From Bifidobacterium boum (GTDB lineage: Bacteria; Actinomycetota; Actinomycetes; Actinomycetales; Bifidobacteriaceae), in contig NZ_JGYQ01000007.1 in NCBI RefSeq assembly GCF_000741535.1, forward strand, positions 248,001 through 312,000: a stretch of 64,000 nt of DNA, read 5' to 3'. Within the stretch, counting starts at the first letter, position 1. Each line of letters starts with the position of its first letter. The notes below the pieces were generated by a model. The model saw only the letters and a program-made list of their open reading frames with translations. It was not told the origin of the DNA and ran no database searches. A program made the position numbers and the translations under genes. This document shows, in pieces, positions 50,521 to 59,519 of this stretch.

Positions 50521-51126
50521 TCATATCTTTAAAACTTGTTTTGCTTTGGCATTAACAAATTGGATAATTGGACCTGAAATGATAACTGTAATAAGTGTGC
50601 ATACACCAAACTTTCCGCCAAGCAAAACACCTGTAACAACAACCAAAATATCCAATGTCATTCGGACAAATTTAATCTGCCAGTGATTCTTTTCTGCTAA
50701 AGCAAAAGTGACTGCCTCATAGGAGCCTCTACCAAGGGATGCCGACGCATATAGCCCTGTTCCGACAGCAAACAAAACCACCCCTAACAACATAATTATA
50801 AAATTGATCCACTGATAGGTACTGTAAATATGGCAGTTAGCAAACAAATCTACGCAGGTACTGTATACAATCTGGTACAACACAGTTCCTATCTGAATCT
50901 GACTTTTATCGTAAATGAGCGCAAACAAAATCATTCCAACTGCTACAACAAAAGATGCTGCCCCAATGCTTATGTGAAATGTTCTTGCAAACCCCTGCCA
51001 CAGCACCGCAAGCGTAGCTCCGCCAAATCCAGCATACAGCGCAAGTGTAATTCCATAAGCCGCAATCATAGAACCTATTACAAGGATTACCAATTTCTTT
51101 AATGTTGTTTTATTGTTATTTTTCAT
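50521..51126 (-). CDS. YczE/YitT-like integral membrane protein
   Basis: 201 residues with about five hydrophobic helices (L-V-I-L-V-I-G-S-M-I-A-A-Y-G-I, W-I-N-F-I-I-M-L-L-G-V-V-L-F-A, F-G-V-C-T-L-I-T-V-I-I-S-G-P). The A-L-Y-A-G-F-G and G-L-Y-A-S-A-S-L-G-R-G-S-Y motifs are typical of the YczE/YyaS family, whose function is unclear. The ATG overlaps the last codons of the nitrilase remnant upstream by 11 bases, so the pair was coupled. Codon use is AT-rich and Firmicutes-like. Confidence 0.8.
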   Translation of the reverse strand: MKNNNKTTLKKLVILVIGSMIAAYGITLALYAGFGGATLAVLWQGFARTFHISIGAASFVVAVGMILFALIYDKSQIQIGTVLYQIVYSTCVDLFANCHIYSTYQWINFIIMLLGVVLFAVGTGLYASASLGRGSYEAVTFALAEKNHWQIKFVRMTLDILVVVTGVLLGGKFGVCTLITVIISGPIIQFVNAKAKQVLKI

Positions 51127-51431
51127 TTACTTTTAATTCAAGTACTTCCGGGCGGGCATAATGTCCGATTGCATCATGCTCCATTTTGCGGGCGGCAGGC
51201 AAATTCATATCAAGTTCTGCGTAAATGATAGTTTCTTCATCCCAGACAGGTTTTGTCAAATAATGCCCATATGGATCATATAATGCGACTTCCTCCTCTG
51301 TACACAAGTCCTGAAAGTTCAGATACGATATTATCCCCCTGCAGATCAGATGGGTATGAACTGCGTCTGATAATCATATCAGCGTTGATAAAGAAACATT
51401 TTGCTTCGATTACAATATACTGTACTTTCAT
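51116..51431 (-). pseudogene. carbon-nitrogen hydrolase (nitrilase) C-terminal remnant
   Basis: From 51431 one frame gives A-K-C-F-F-I-N-A-D-M-I-I-R-R-S-S-Y-P-S-D and V-Y-R-G-G-S-R-I-I, and after a frameshift near 51277 another gives D-P-Y-G-H-Y-L-T-K-P-V-W-D-E-E-T-I-I-Y-A and A-I-G-H-Y-A-R-P-E-V-L. These are the last third of nitrilase-family amidohydrolases. The catalytic glutamate, lysine and cysteine lie in the lost part. Confidence 0.7.
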
Positions 51432-51483
51432 GCCAATAATTCACTACTCATATAATTTTCTTTGAGTTTGAAGCATCTGAAAT

Positions 51484-51825
51484 CTATATCACTGTATATC
51501 CGGCTTTTAATAATACAGCTAATGATTTTTCAAAATCTTTATCTTTCACTAAAATATAATCTGTGTTGAATGTAGATACTGCAAATATTCCAATTTTATT
51601 ATCTGCTAGTATTCCAGACAATTTTGAAAGAATGCCAATGAGTGAAAAATCCAAAATTCCTTGAATACGGAAACCACGCCACCCATCTTCACGTTCTATT
51701 GTGTTTTCAGGAACGTCATCTGTTTCACACACAAGAGAAATTTCTTCATCTGTTTTACCAATGAAGTAGAATTCCTTGCTGAAATCTATATCATCAATAT
51801 TTTTGACTTTACATACCGTTAGCAA
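51484..51825 (-). CDS. ACT-domain protein
   Basis: 113 residues: F-Y-F-I-G-K-T-D-E-E-I-S-L-V-C, then E-D-G-W-R-G-F-R-I-Q-G-I-L-D-F-S-L-I-G-I-L and I-F-A-V-S-T-F-N-T-D-Y-I-L-V, the double ACT-like fold of small amino-acid-binding proteins (CASTOR-like). The start is a TTG at 51825; an ATG just upstream (M-R-A-V-A) is out of frame, so the N-terminus may be slightly truncated by a frameshift. It is probably a small-molecule sensor; its ligand is unknown. It lies inside the short island between attachment copies 1 and 2. Confidence 0.8.
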   Translation of the reverse strand: MLTVCKVKNIDDIDFSKEFYFIGKTDEEISLVCETDDVPENTIEREDGWRGFRIQGILDFSLIGILSKLSGILADNKIGIFAVSTFNTDYILVKDKDFEKSLAVLLKAGYTVI

Positions 51826-52063
51826 CCGCTCTCATTTATTTAATACCAGCAAATTACCCTCCTCCACAAATTCCAATTTGTATAACCTATCTTAACGTCT
51901 AATCCACTGCCTCAAATCGTGACATCCAATCCAAGGTTACAACCTGACACACATTTTGCAGTGGATATGTTTCATATAAAGAAAACCGAGCTTTTCCAGA
52001 AGTCTGGCTTCAAATCCAAGCCTCGAAAAAGCCCGGAAATATGCCGCTTTCAGGCACTTGATT

Positions 52064-53362
52064 TTATTCCCTTGACATCAACGCCACCGTCTCAACATGG
52101 TGGGTCATCGGGTAAATGTCGTAAGCGCGGATATCTGCGAGACGATAACCAAGCTCGCCGACAAGCGTGGCGGTATCGCGGGCGAGACTCGTCGGATCGC
52201 AGGCGATGTAGATGACCGCTTTCGCACCGCTTTCGGCGATCTGACGGCACACCGCCGCCTTCGCACCGGCACGCGGCGGGTCAAGCACAACAACATCAGG
52301 ATGAGCCAAATCGCTGGGGACATGCTGCAACGTGCGGCGAACATCACCAACACGGGCGTCCGCGGAACTAATCTGGCAATGTCGCAGATTATATTGGGCA
52401 TTGCGCACCGCGGTGCGTCCACCTTCGATACTGAGCATGCGCGTACGCTCCGCGGCAAGCATACTCAGCGGCAACGTGAACAACCCGGAGCCGGAATACA
52501 AGTCCCACAACACGGCCTGCTTACGCCCATCAAGCATCCGACGAACCAAGTCCATCACATGATTGGCCAGCATCACCGGGGCCATGCGATGCACCTGCCA
52601 GAAACCATTCGCATCCACACGATAATCAAACGTTTCACCGGCAACAGTCACAGATTCACGCACATGCTTCGACCCCGACCGCAACTCGCCATCAACCAGT
52701 ACGGCGTAATTGTTGCCGACCGCTTTCAGCAACGCCTGCGAATCAGCATGAGTGGTATCGATGCCACGTGGTTCCGGCACGGATAATCTGATTTGAGAAC
52801 CAGGCTCAAAACCGCCATCCCAGATGTGCTCCTCGTCCGCCACCGCAAGCAGCGCACGGGATGCAAGCGGCATGGTGTCAATCGGGACCCGCACATGCGA
52901 GCCTCGCCGGCGCATGGACGGCATACCATGCTCATCGGCGATCATCTCAATACGTGTACGCCAATTCAGCCCGCCGAGTTCAACATCGTGATCGGCACGT
53001 TCGACCGGTACAGGATCACACTCGACATGCCCCATGCGATGCATCTGATCGGTGATCACCGCGGACTTCCACGCGAGCTGCCCCGGCAGACTCACATGCA
53101 CCAAGTCTGCTCCCCCGACGCCGCCGCCCTGCGCCAATGGTCCCGCCAACTGCCAGACAGGTTCGACACGATCCGGGCTGGCTTCAAGCACCTCCACCAC
53201 TTCGCCGGTCCAGAACCGGTCATCACGGTCATGCGGCTCATCAAGTTCGACGCGCACCAACTCCCCCGGAAGCGCAAACCTAACGAACACCACGCGGCCA
53301 TCGATATGGCCGACACAGCGACCCTGATCGGCATACCGTTCGATACGCACTTCTACCTGCAT
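52064..53362 (-). CDS. 23S rRNA (uracil-C5)-methyltransferase, TrmA/RlmCD family
   Basis: 432 residues. An N-terminal TRAM-like barrel (V-E-V-R-I-E-R-Y-A-D-Q-G-R-C-V-G-H) is followed by the methylase with W-D-L-Y-S-G-S-G-L-F (SAM), L-D-P-P-R-A-G and the catalytic cysteine region Y-I-A-C-D-P-T-S-L-A-R-D. The cluster of cysteines for an iron-sulfur centre is absent, as in Gram-positive members. The ATG at 53362 follows AGGAAA. The last 28 bases before the stop also serve as the attachment core repeated at 50324 and 30307, so the gene has been regenerated by integration. Confidence 0.92.
   Translation of the reverse strand: MQVEVRIERYADQGRCVGHIDGRVVFVRFALPGELVRVELDEPHDRDDRFWTGEVVEVLEASPDRVEPVWQLAGPLAQGGGVGGADLVHVSLPGQLAWKSAVITDQMHRMGHVECDPVPVERADHDVELGGLNWRTRIEMIADEHGMPSMRRRGSHVRVPIDTMPLASRALLAVADEEHIWDGGFEPGSQIRLSVPEPRGIDTTHADSQALLKAVGNNYAVLVDGELRSGSKHVRESVTVAGETFDYRVDANGFWQVHRMAPVMLANHVMDLVRRMLDGRKQAVLWDLYSGSGLFTLPLSMLAAERTRMLSIEGGRTAVRNAQYNLRHCQISSADARVGDVRRTLQHVPSDLAHPDVVVLDPPRAGAKAAVCRQIAESGAKAVIYIACDPTSLARDTATLVGELGYRLADIRAYDIYPMTHHVETVALMSRE
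52073..52100. repeat. attachment-site core, copy 1 (inside the methyltransferase gene)
   Basis: The block TGACATCAACGCCACC plus GTCTCAACATGG is the gene's own last codons (V-E-T-V-A-L-M-S). It is repeated with three changes each at 50324 and 30307. The gene stays intact because the incoming element supplied a copy of the 3' end. Confidence 0.8.
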
Positions 53363-53541
53363 ATTTCCTATCACTTTCCTGCCTGCCAACAGCGGGGCGG
53401 TGCACGCGCCGGCCAATCAAACGGCCCGGGCATCGGCATGCCGACCGCAACTTACTGGTGCAACAACCTAGCACAACCCGCTGCCGAGAAACGACAATGG
53501 CGGATGATGCGCACACCCTGCACACCATCCGCCATATGACA

Positions 53542-54303
53542 TCACCAGCCGCGTTCCGCTGTCTTGTTTTCCTCTTCCTCCGATTGCTGTTGTACCGCAC
53601 GCTCGAGCTCACGATGTCGATGCATCGGCGTGGCGACAATCAAATACGATACCCAAATCGCCAAAGCCCAGAACGGAATGCCCATCAGCAGACGAGCCGT
53701 ACCCAGCCACGCCACCCGGTCAGACAGGTACAACGGGACTTGGACGAGCAACCGGAGCGCGAACACGCCAACCCACAGCGCGGTAATCGCCATATACGCC
53801 CGCTTGAGCGGCTTGTCACTCATCCAGCCATGGAACCAATCGCGGAAATGCTCGGTCGGCAACGACCGGATGAACTCGACCACCAGCCCAAGCCCCGGCA
53901 CCCGTGCGATCAGCGAGATGCCCAACAGCACGATATACACGGCATTCGTAATGAAACCGAACATGTAGTAGTTGCGCGCCTCATGGCTATGCCACGCCCA
54001 CACCAGGCAGATGGCGACCGACACCAAACCGCTCAACGCGCCCATCACAGACTGTCGCTGGACAAGCCGAGCCATCACTTGCACCGCAGCCAACACCGCG
54101 GACACCATCACCGTCGAGCGAAGATCGGACGTAATCACGAACATCACGACGAATACGAAGCCCGGCAGCATCGATTCCACGACGCCACGCGGACCGCCGA
54201 TGGCATCAATGACGGAAAAATCACCATCCCCGGCTTGGGTGAGCGCGGCGACGCCGGTACGCGGTTTGCGGTTCGAGGCCGAATCCGGCATGGTGCCGCT
54301 CAA
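53542..54303 (-). CDS. DUF3159 membrane protein
   Basis: 253 residues with about six membrane helices and the opening I-D-A-I-G-G-P-R-G-V-V-E-S-M-L-P-G characteristic of actinobacterial DUF3159 proteins. Function is unknown. It starts within the stop region of the DUF3710 gene upstream (4-base overlap), an arrangement kept widely in Actinobacteria, often near dut and trmA-type genes. Confidence 0.88.
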   Translation of the reverse strand: MSGTMPDSASNRKPRTGVAALTQAGDGDFSVIDAIGGPRGVVESMLPGFVFVVMFVITSDLRSTVMVSAVLAAVQVMARLVQRQSVMGALSGLVSVAICLVWAWHSHEARNYYMFGFITNAVYIVLLGISLIARVPGLGLVVEFIRSLPTEHFRDWFHGWMSDKPLKRAYMAITALWVGVFALRLLVQVPLYLSDRVAWLGTARLLMGIPFWALAIWVSYLIVATPMHRHRELERAVQQQSEEEENKTAERGW

Positions 54304-55241
54304 CGCACTTCAGAGAACATCGGGCCACGCGCCAGCGTCGTCTTCTGCTCTACCTGCTGGTCGGAATCGAACGGCCCCTTCGGACGATCCGGAATCTGCG
54401 CTGCATCTTGCTGTGCCTGTTCCTGGGCCGCCCTGCGTTCGCCCGGAGTGACCGGCGCGTGCATCGGAATAAGGTCGCGCGGTGCAAGCGGTTCCGCACC
54501 GCGTTCCACGACGATTTGCGAGAAGAACCGATTCAGTGCACGGGTTTCCTCATCATCCGGATCTGTGGCGGCTTTGCCTGAGAAAATGCCACGCAGCATC
54601 CACCGCGGACCGTCCACACCCACGATGCGAGTGGTCACCATCTTGCCTTCCCTGATCGGGACCGGCAAAATAAGCTCCGTGCCGAACACGCCCGGCACCT
54701 CCTTGGCGACATCGCTCTTGGAATCCAGCAGGTCGGCACGAACGTCGTCCCACAATCCCAGCGTCTTGGGGGCGGCGAACGCTTCGACCTCCAAGCTTGA
54801 GGTACCGTATGTGATGGTGGCGCCCAGCACCGCCTTGTTCGCCCGAGCGGCTTTGATGCGCAGCTCAATGCCCTTCATGAACGGGATATAGTAGGCGCCA
54901 AGATCGAGATAATCGTCATAGTCCGGAACGTACTCGTCGTTCACATCCCACGGGCCCCAATCCTCGCCGCGTCCCCCATACTCTTCGCTCGGCTCGGTAG
55001 GATAATCCGGCTGCTCGTCATCCTGTGACTGCTGTGATTGCGCAGCAACCTCAGCGTCCTGGGATACGTCCTGTTCTTTGGCCTGTGCGGCGGGTTCCGG
55101 CTGCTGCGTTTCCTGGCCGTCCGCAGCTGCATCGTTCACGTCGTCGGCATCCACCACATTCTGGCGTGCCTTCTTCGCGTCCTTTTCGCGCGCGGCGTCA
55201 TCATCATGATGCTTCTTCTTGCCGAATCCGAACAATCCCAT
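54300..55241 (-). CDS. DUF3710 protein
   Basis: 313 residues. A basic start (G-L-F-G-F-G-K-K-K-H-H) and 80 acidic, glutamine-rich residues precede the DUF3710 domain (G-P-W-D, Y-L-D-L-G-A-Y-Y-I-P, V-G-V-D-G-P-R-W-M-L-R-G-I-F-S-G). No catalytic residues are evident and the role is unknown. Conserved coupling with DUF3159 suggests a joint envelope-related function. Confidence 0.88.
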   Translation of the reverse strand: MGLFGFGKKKHHDDDAAREKDAKKARQNVVDADDVNDAAADGQETQQPEPAAQAKEQDVSQDAEVAAQSQQSQDDEQPDYPTEPSEEYGGRGEDWGPWDVNDEYVPDYDDYLDLGAYYIPFMKGIELRIKAARANKAVLGATITYGTSSLEVEAFAAPKTLGLWDDVRADLLDSKSDVAKEVPGVFGTELILPVPIREGKMVTTRIVGVDGPRWMLRGIFSGKAATDPDDEETRALNRFFSQIVVERGAEPLAPRDLIPMHAPVTPGERRAAQEQAQQDAAQIPDRPKGPFDSDQQVEQKTTLARGPMFSEVR

Positions 55242-55368
55242 AGCTCCTCATTTCCACGGATATGACAGTCCCAAGAATAACACCGCAGATGAGAGCCAGC
55301 TGAAAGCGTGATGTCGCACATCAGCGCTGCCGGCATCGGCGGCATTCAGGACCGCAGATTTCATCGCA

Positions 55369-56229
55369 TCACACGTCGTACGTGATGCTCAACGGCGCAT
55401 GATCAGACCACCGGGCGTCATAGGTGGGCGCCTTGTCAATCGTGAACCCGCGAGCCGTCTGCGCGAGCTCCGGAGTTGCGAACTGATAGTCCAGACGCCA
55501 GCCGGTGTTGTTGTCAAACGCCCGTCCTCGCTGGCTCCACCAGGTGTACGGCCCCTGAATGTCGCCGGCGAGCTCACGCATCACATCGACGAACTCATAC
55601 TCGTCAAGCCACTTGTCAATATACGCACGCTCCTCAGGCAGGAAGCCGGAATGCGTCACATTCGACTTCGCGTTCTTGATGTCGAGCGGGGTGTGCGCGA
55701 TATTGAAATCGCCGCACAGCACCGCTTGCCGCCCACCATGCGCAGCCTCATCGCGCAGCTGGCCCATGCGGGTGAGCATGGTATCGAGGAAACGGAACTT
55801 CTGGTGCATCTTGTTCGGGTCATCCACATCGCCGGAATGCACGTACACGCATACAACCGTGATCTCGTACCCTTCCGGGGTGCGCACATCGGCCTCGATC
55901 CAGCGACCCGAATCCACATCTTCTTCAAGCCCCGGCAAGCCGTACCGCTCGGCGATCACCGGCAGCGTGGACAGCAGGCCGACACCGGCACGGCCTTTGA
56001 TGCGGCAGATTTCATTCATGGTGTGCAGCCCGGTTGGATCGGCGACTTTGCCGGAATCCACATAGGTATCGGCGATCTTGTTGAAAATCGGGTCGATTTC
56101 CGACTGCGGGGCGCGAACCTCCTGCATACACCACACGTCCGGCGTATGCTCGCCCGCCCAATGCATAATGCCCTTGCGGTTCGCCGCGCGCAAGCCGTTG
56201 ACATTCGATGTCGTGATCACAATGCTCAT
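55369..56229 (-). CDS. xthA: exodeoxyribonuclease III
   Basis: 286 residues of the EEP nuclease family: N-V-N-G-L-R-A-A at the start, the metal ligand in M-Q-E-V-R-A, catalytic G-D-F-N-I-A-H and the terminal S-D-H-A-P-L. The enzyme cleaves DNA 5' of abasic sites and trims 3' ends in base-excision repair. It starts at the ATG at 56229. A run of eleven G lies 62 bases upstream on its coding strand. Confidence 0.93.
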   Translation of the reverse strand: MSIVITTSNVNGLRAANRKGIMHWAGEHTPDVWCMQEVRAPQSEIDPIFNKIADTYVDSGKVADPTGLHTMNEICRIKGRAGVGLLSTLPVIAERYGLPGLEEDVDSGRWIEADVRTPEGYEITVVCVYVHSGDVDDPNKMHQKFRFLDTMLTRMGQLRDEAAHGGRQAVLCGDFNIAHTPLDIKNAKSNVTHSGFLPEERAYIDKWLDEYEFVDVMRELAGDIQGPYTWWSQRGRAFDNNTGWRLDYQFATPELAQTARGFTIDKAPTYDARWSDHAPLSITYDV

Positions 56230-56484
56230 GGTTTCGAGCCTAGCAGCGCTCCCCTACGAGCGGACGCCATTCTTCAACCGCGAAACAGATCCCCCCCCCC
56301 CAGCTGCTTCTACCGGCACTGAGGAGGTACTTAACGTCGGCAGAAAACACGACCACAACCCACTACCGACACTGAGACGCCCTTCAACGTCGGCAGAAAC
56401 AGGAATAACAAAACCGTCTGCCGACGCTGGGCAGGGCCTTGCGTCGGCAGACGGTGGTGATGGCGTCTCGTGGGCAGCTGAGAA
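56230..56484. repeat. intergenic region with a C11 tract and three tandem hairpin-like repeats
   Basis: A C11 run (56291-56301) is followed by three related blocks with CCGGCACTGAG/CCGACACTGAG/CCGACGCTGGG left parts and (A)CGTCGGCAGA right parts, beginning near 56314, 56367 and 56420. The third forms the strong terminator at 56413-56455. No gene was found. Confidence 0.65.
56413..56455 (-). terminator. rho-independent terminator of the opp operon
   Basis: Perfect 15-base arms (ACCGTCTGCCGACGC and complement, loop 13) begin 29 bases after the OppDF stop. On the minus strand the stem is followed by TTTTGTTATT. Confidence 0.88.
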
Positions 56485-58518
56485 TCAGTCGAGACCGAGC
56501 TTGAGCTTGCCTCCAGGAATCGCGTCAAGCAGGTCACGCGTGTACTGCTGCTTCGGATGGTCAAACACCTCATCGGTGGTGGCGTGCTCGACCAGCCTGC
56601 CATGCTGCATCACGACCACCTCATCGGCAATCTGGCGGACAACCGCCAGATCATGCGTGATGAACAGATAGCTCAGCCCGCGTTCCGCCTGAAGATCATT
56701 GAGCAGATGAAGCACCTGATCCTGAACCAGCACGTCAAGCGCGGACACCGCCTCGTCACAGATGATGACATCCGGGTCGAGCGCCATGGCACGCGCGATC
56801 GCGATACGCTGCCGCTGACCGCCTGACAGTTCGTTCGGATACCGGGTCATAACGGATTCAGGCAGTTCAACCATGTCAAGCAGCTCGCGCACACGCTTCG
56901 CACGGCTCTTCTTGTCGCCGATATGGTGGATGCGCAGCGGCTCCTCGATAGAACGGAAGATGGAATACATCGGATCGAGCGAACCATAAGGGTTCTGGAA
57001 GACCGGTTGGACATGCCGACGGAAGTCGAGCAGCTCGGCTTTACCGAAATCGGCGATATTCTTGCCCTCATAGAACACCTTGCCCGAAGTCGGCTCAAGC
57101 AGACGCAGCACCATATTCGCCACAGTGGACTTGCCGGAGCCGGATTCGCCCACAATCGCCAGCGTGGTGCCGCGCTTGACGGAGAAGGACACGTCATCGA
57201 CAGCTTTGAACATCTCCTTCTTACGCGGGAGCTTGAACTCCTTCGTCAGATGTTCGACCGTGATGATATGTTCACTCTTCTCCAGCGTCTGCTCACCCTT
57301 GACCTTGTGTTCGAGCAGGGCGTCCGCGTTCTCGCCGTGTTCCTTGGCGGAGATGATGCGCTGGGAGGCGAGTGACGGGGCCGCCGCGACCAGACGCTTG
57401 GTGTACGGGTGCATCGGATGTTGCAGCACTTCGAGCGATGGACCGGATTCAACGACCTGTCCCTTGTACATCACGACGATATGTTGCGCGCGTTCCGCCG
57501 CCAAGCCCAAATCATGCGTGATGAACAGCACTGCAGTGCCCAGTGAATCGGTGAGCGTCTGCAGATGGTCAAGAATACGCTTCTGGACGGTCACATCAAG
57601 TGCAGACGTCGGCTCGTCGGCGATCAACAGATCAGGACGGCAAGCCAAGCCGATGGCGATCAGCGCACGCTGACGCATACCACCAGAGAACTCGTGCGGA
57701 TACTGACGCGCACGCGTGGCGGCGTCCGGCAGGCCTGCCTCATCAAGCAAGCCGGCGATACGGTCGTTCATATTCGAGCCGGTGACATGCTCCTTGGCGA
57801 TCTGCCAAGCTTTGTCATCGTTCACGCCCGCCTTGATGAGGTCATCGGCGACACGCCACCTGGTCTCGGAGCCCGGGGTCCACTCCTGAGAGAAGAACTC
57901 CATCGCGTTGTCCAGCTTCTTGCCGCTCATGCCGATGCCGGTCAGCGCCTCCTTCGCAGCGGCGAGCAGGGCAGGCCGTTCCTCGGATCCGATGAAAGTC
58001 TCATCGTCTTCGCTTTTCACGTTGACTTCGTCGCCGGCAAGCGCTTTCGCCAGCTTGGATCGCTTCTCATGCGAGATGTCCATATGGTTGGCGACAAGTG
58101 CTTCCTTGACCTGCGTGCCGATACGCCACACCGGGTTGAGGTTGCTCATCGGATCTTGCGGGACCAAGCCCATTTTGCTGCCGCGCAGCTGGTCATAGTC
58201 CTTGCCTTTGAGCCTGGAAATCTCCTGGCCTTCAAGCTTGATGGACCCGCCGACCACATGGCCGGTGCCGGGCAGCAATCCCAGTACAGCCATGGCGGAG
58301 GTGGACTTGCCGGAGCCGGACTCGCCAACAATCGCCACCCACTGGCCGGGATAAACGTTGAAGGATGCGTCACGCACCGCGTGGACATCATGCCCGTTGT
58401 CGTCAGTGAAATCAACCTTCAGATGCTGGACTTCCAGCAGCGGGCCTTGTTTGCGTTGCATCGCCTCGAGACGCTGTGCGGCCTCGGCTTTTGCATTGGT
58501 ATTGGTGTTCTCAGTCAT
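56485..58518 (-). CDS. oppDF: oligopeptide ABC transporter, fused ATP-binding protein (OppD-OppF)
   Basis: 677 residues with two complete ABC cassettes. Each has Walker A G-E-S-G-S-G-K-S-T (about residues 65 and 465), a signature (F-S-G-G-M-R-Q-R and L-S-G-G-Q-R-Q-R) and Walker B (L-L-I-A-D-E-P, V-I-I-C-D-E-A) with an H-loop histidine. The first cassette has an insertion of about 100 residues (positions 150-250) before its signature. In other bacteria OppD and OppF are separate; the fusion is common in bifidobacteria. The ATG at 58518 follows AAGGAG. It is last in the A-B-C-DF order. Confidence 0.94.
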   Translation of the reverse strand: MTENTNTNAKAEAAQRLEAMQRKQGPLLEVQHLKVDFTDDNGHDVHAVRDASFNVYPGQWVAIVGESGSGKSTSAMAVLGLLPGTGHVVGGSIKLEGQEISRLKGKDYDQLRGSKMGLVPQDPMSNLNPVWRIGTQVKEALVANHMDISHEKRSKLAKALAGDEVNVKSEDDETFIGSEERPALLAAAKEALTGIGMSGKKLDNAMEFFSQEWTPGSETRWRVADDLIKAGVNDDKAWQIAKEHVTGSNMNDRIAGLLDEAGLPDAATRARQYPHEFSGGMRQRALIAIGLACRPDLLIADEPTSALDVTVQKRILDHLQTLTDSLGTAVLFITHDLGLAAERAQHIVVMYKGQVVESGPSLEVLQHPMHPYTKRLVAAAPSLASQRIISAKEHGENADALLEHKVKGEQTLEKSEHIITVEHLTKEFKLPRKKEMFKAVDDVSFSVKRGTTLAIVGESGSGKSTVANMVLRLLEPTSGKVFYEGKNIADFGKAELLDFRRHVQPVFQNPYGSLDPMYSIFRSIEEPLRIHHIGDKKSRAKRVRELLDMVELPESVMTRYPNELSGGQRQRIAIARAMALDPDVIICDEAVSALDVLVQDQVLHLLNDLQAERGLSYLFITHDLAVVRQIADEVVVMQHGRLVEHATTDEVFDHPKQQYTRDLLDAIPGGKLKLGLD

Positions 58519-58531
58519 CACATGCTCCTTG

Positions 58532-59500
58532 TCAGGCCGTACGGCTCTTCGGGTCGAGCGCGTCCTTGACGGCGTCGCCCATCATGATGAAGGCCAGCAC
58601 GGTGATCGCCAGCGCGGCCGACGGGTAGAACAGGACGGAGGGGTTGGTGCGCAGCACGGATTGCGCACTCGAAATGTCCCCGCCCCAGCTGACCGTGGTG
58701 GTCGGCAGGCCGACGCCAAGGAAGCTCAGTGTGGCTTCAAGCACGATGTACGAGCCGAGGGACGTGGTGCCGATAACGATGATCGGGGCCAACGAGTTGG
58801 GGATGATATGCCTGATGAGATTGCGCCACGGCGTTGAGCCCAAAGCCGTGGATGCGGTGTTGAACTCCAGGTTTTTCGCTTCCATGACCGCGCCGCGGGC
58901 GATTCGCGCGGTCGACACCCAGCCGAAGAGCGTGATGACGAGCACCAGCTTCCAAATGGAGGTGCTGGTCTTGAACATCTGCAGCACGACGATGGCGCCG
59001 AGCAGAATCGGCAGTGCGAGGAAGATATCGGTCAGACGGCTGAGTACCGCATCAACCCAGCCTCCGAAGAAGCCGGCGAGCGCTCCGATGAACGCGCCGA
59101 GGACCACGACGAGGATCGTGGACAGCAGGCCGACGCTCAGCGAAGTGCGGGTTCCGTAGATGGTGCGGGTGTACACGTCGCAGCCTTGCAGATCGAAGCC
59201 GAAGGGGTGTCCGGCCTTCGCCGGCTCCAGCGAATTGTCGAGGTTGCAGTAGTTCGGGTTCTGCTTGGTCAGTACGCCCGGGAAGAGGGCGACGAATACG
59301 ACGAAAATGATGAGGATCGCGGAGATGATGAACATCGGGTTGCGCCGCAACGTGCGCCACGCGTCTGCCCACATGCTGGTGGCAGGAGCGGATTCGTCAA
59401 TTGAATCGACAGCTTGCAGCGGTGTTTCGTCGATCGGCGCCACATAGCGCTCCTGGCCGGGCAAGGTGGCGGTGGATTCTTTTCGTGTTGGTTCTGCCAT
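58532..59500 (-). CDS. oppC: oligopeptide ABC transporter permease OppC
   Basis: 322 residues with an N-terminal cytoplasmic extension, six hydrophobic helices and the EAA-type loop (A-x-N-L-E-F-N-T-A-S-T-A-L-G-S-T-P-W-R-N-L-I-R-H-I-I-P, shortened here) facing the ATPase. F-G-F-D-L-Q-G-C-D-V matches the OppC periplasmic loop. The ATG at 59500 follows GGAAGGG; upstream codons are rejected. It lies 19 bases after oppB. Confidence 0.93.
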   Translation of the reverse strand: MAEPTRKESTATLPGQERYVAPIDETPLQAVDSIDESAPATSMWADAWRTLRRNPMFIISAILIIFVVFVALFPGVLTKQNPNYCNLDNSLEPAKAGHPFGFDLQGCDVYTRTIYGTRTSLSVGLLSTILVVVLGAFIGALAGFFGGWVDAVLSRLTDIFLALPILLGAIVVLQMFKTSTSIWKLVLVITLFGWVSTARIARGAVMEAKNLEFNTASTALGSTPWRNLIRHIIPNSLAPIIVIGTTSLGSYIVLEATLSFLGVGLPTTTVSWGGDISSAQSVLRTNPSVLFYPSAALAITVLAFIMMGDAVKDALDPKSRTA

Positions 59501-59519
59501 GATTATCCCTTCCTTCCTC

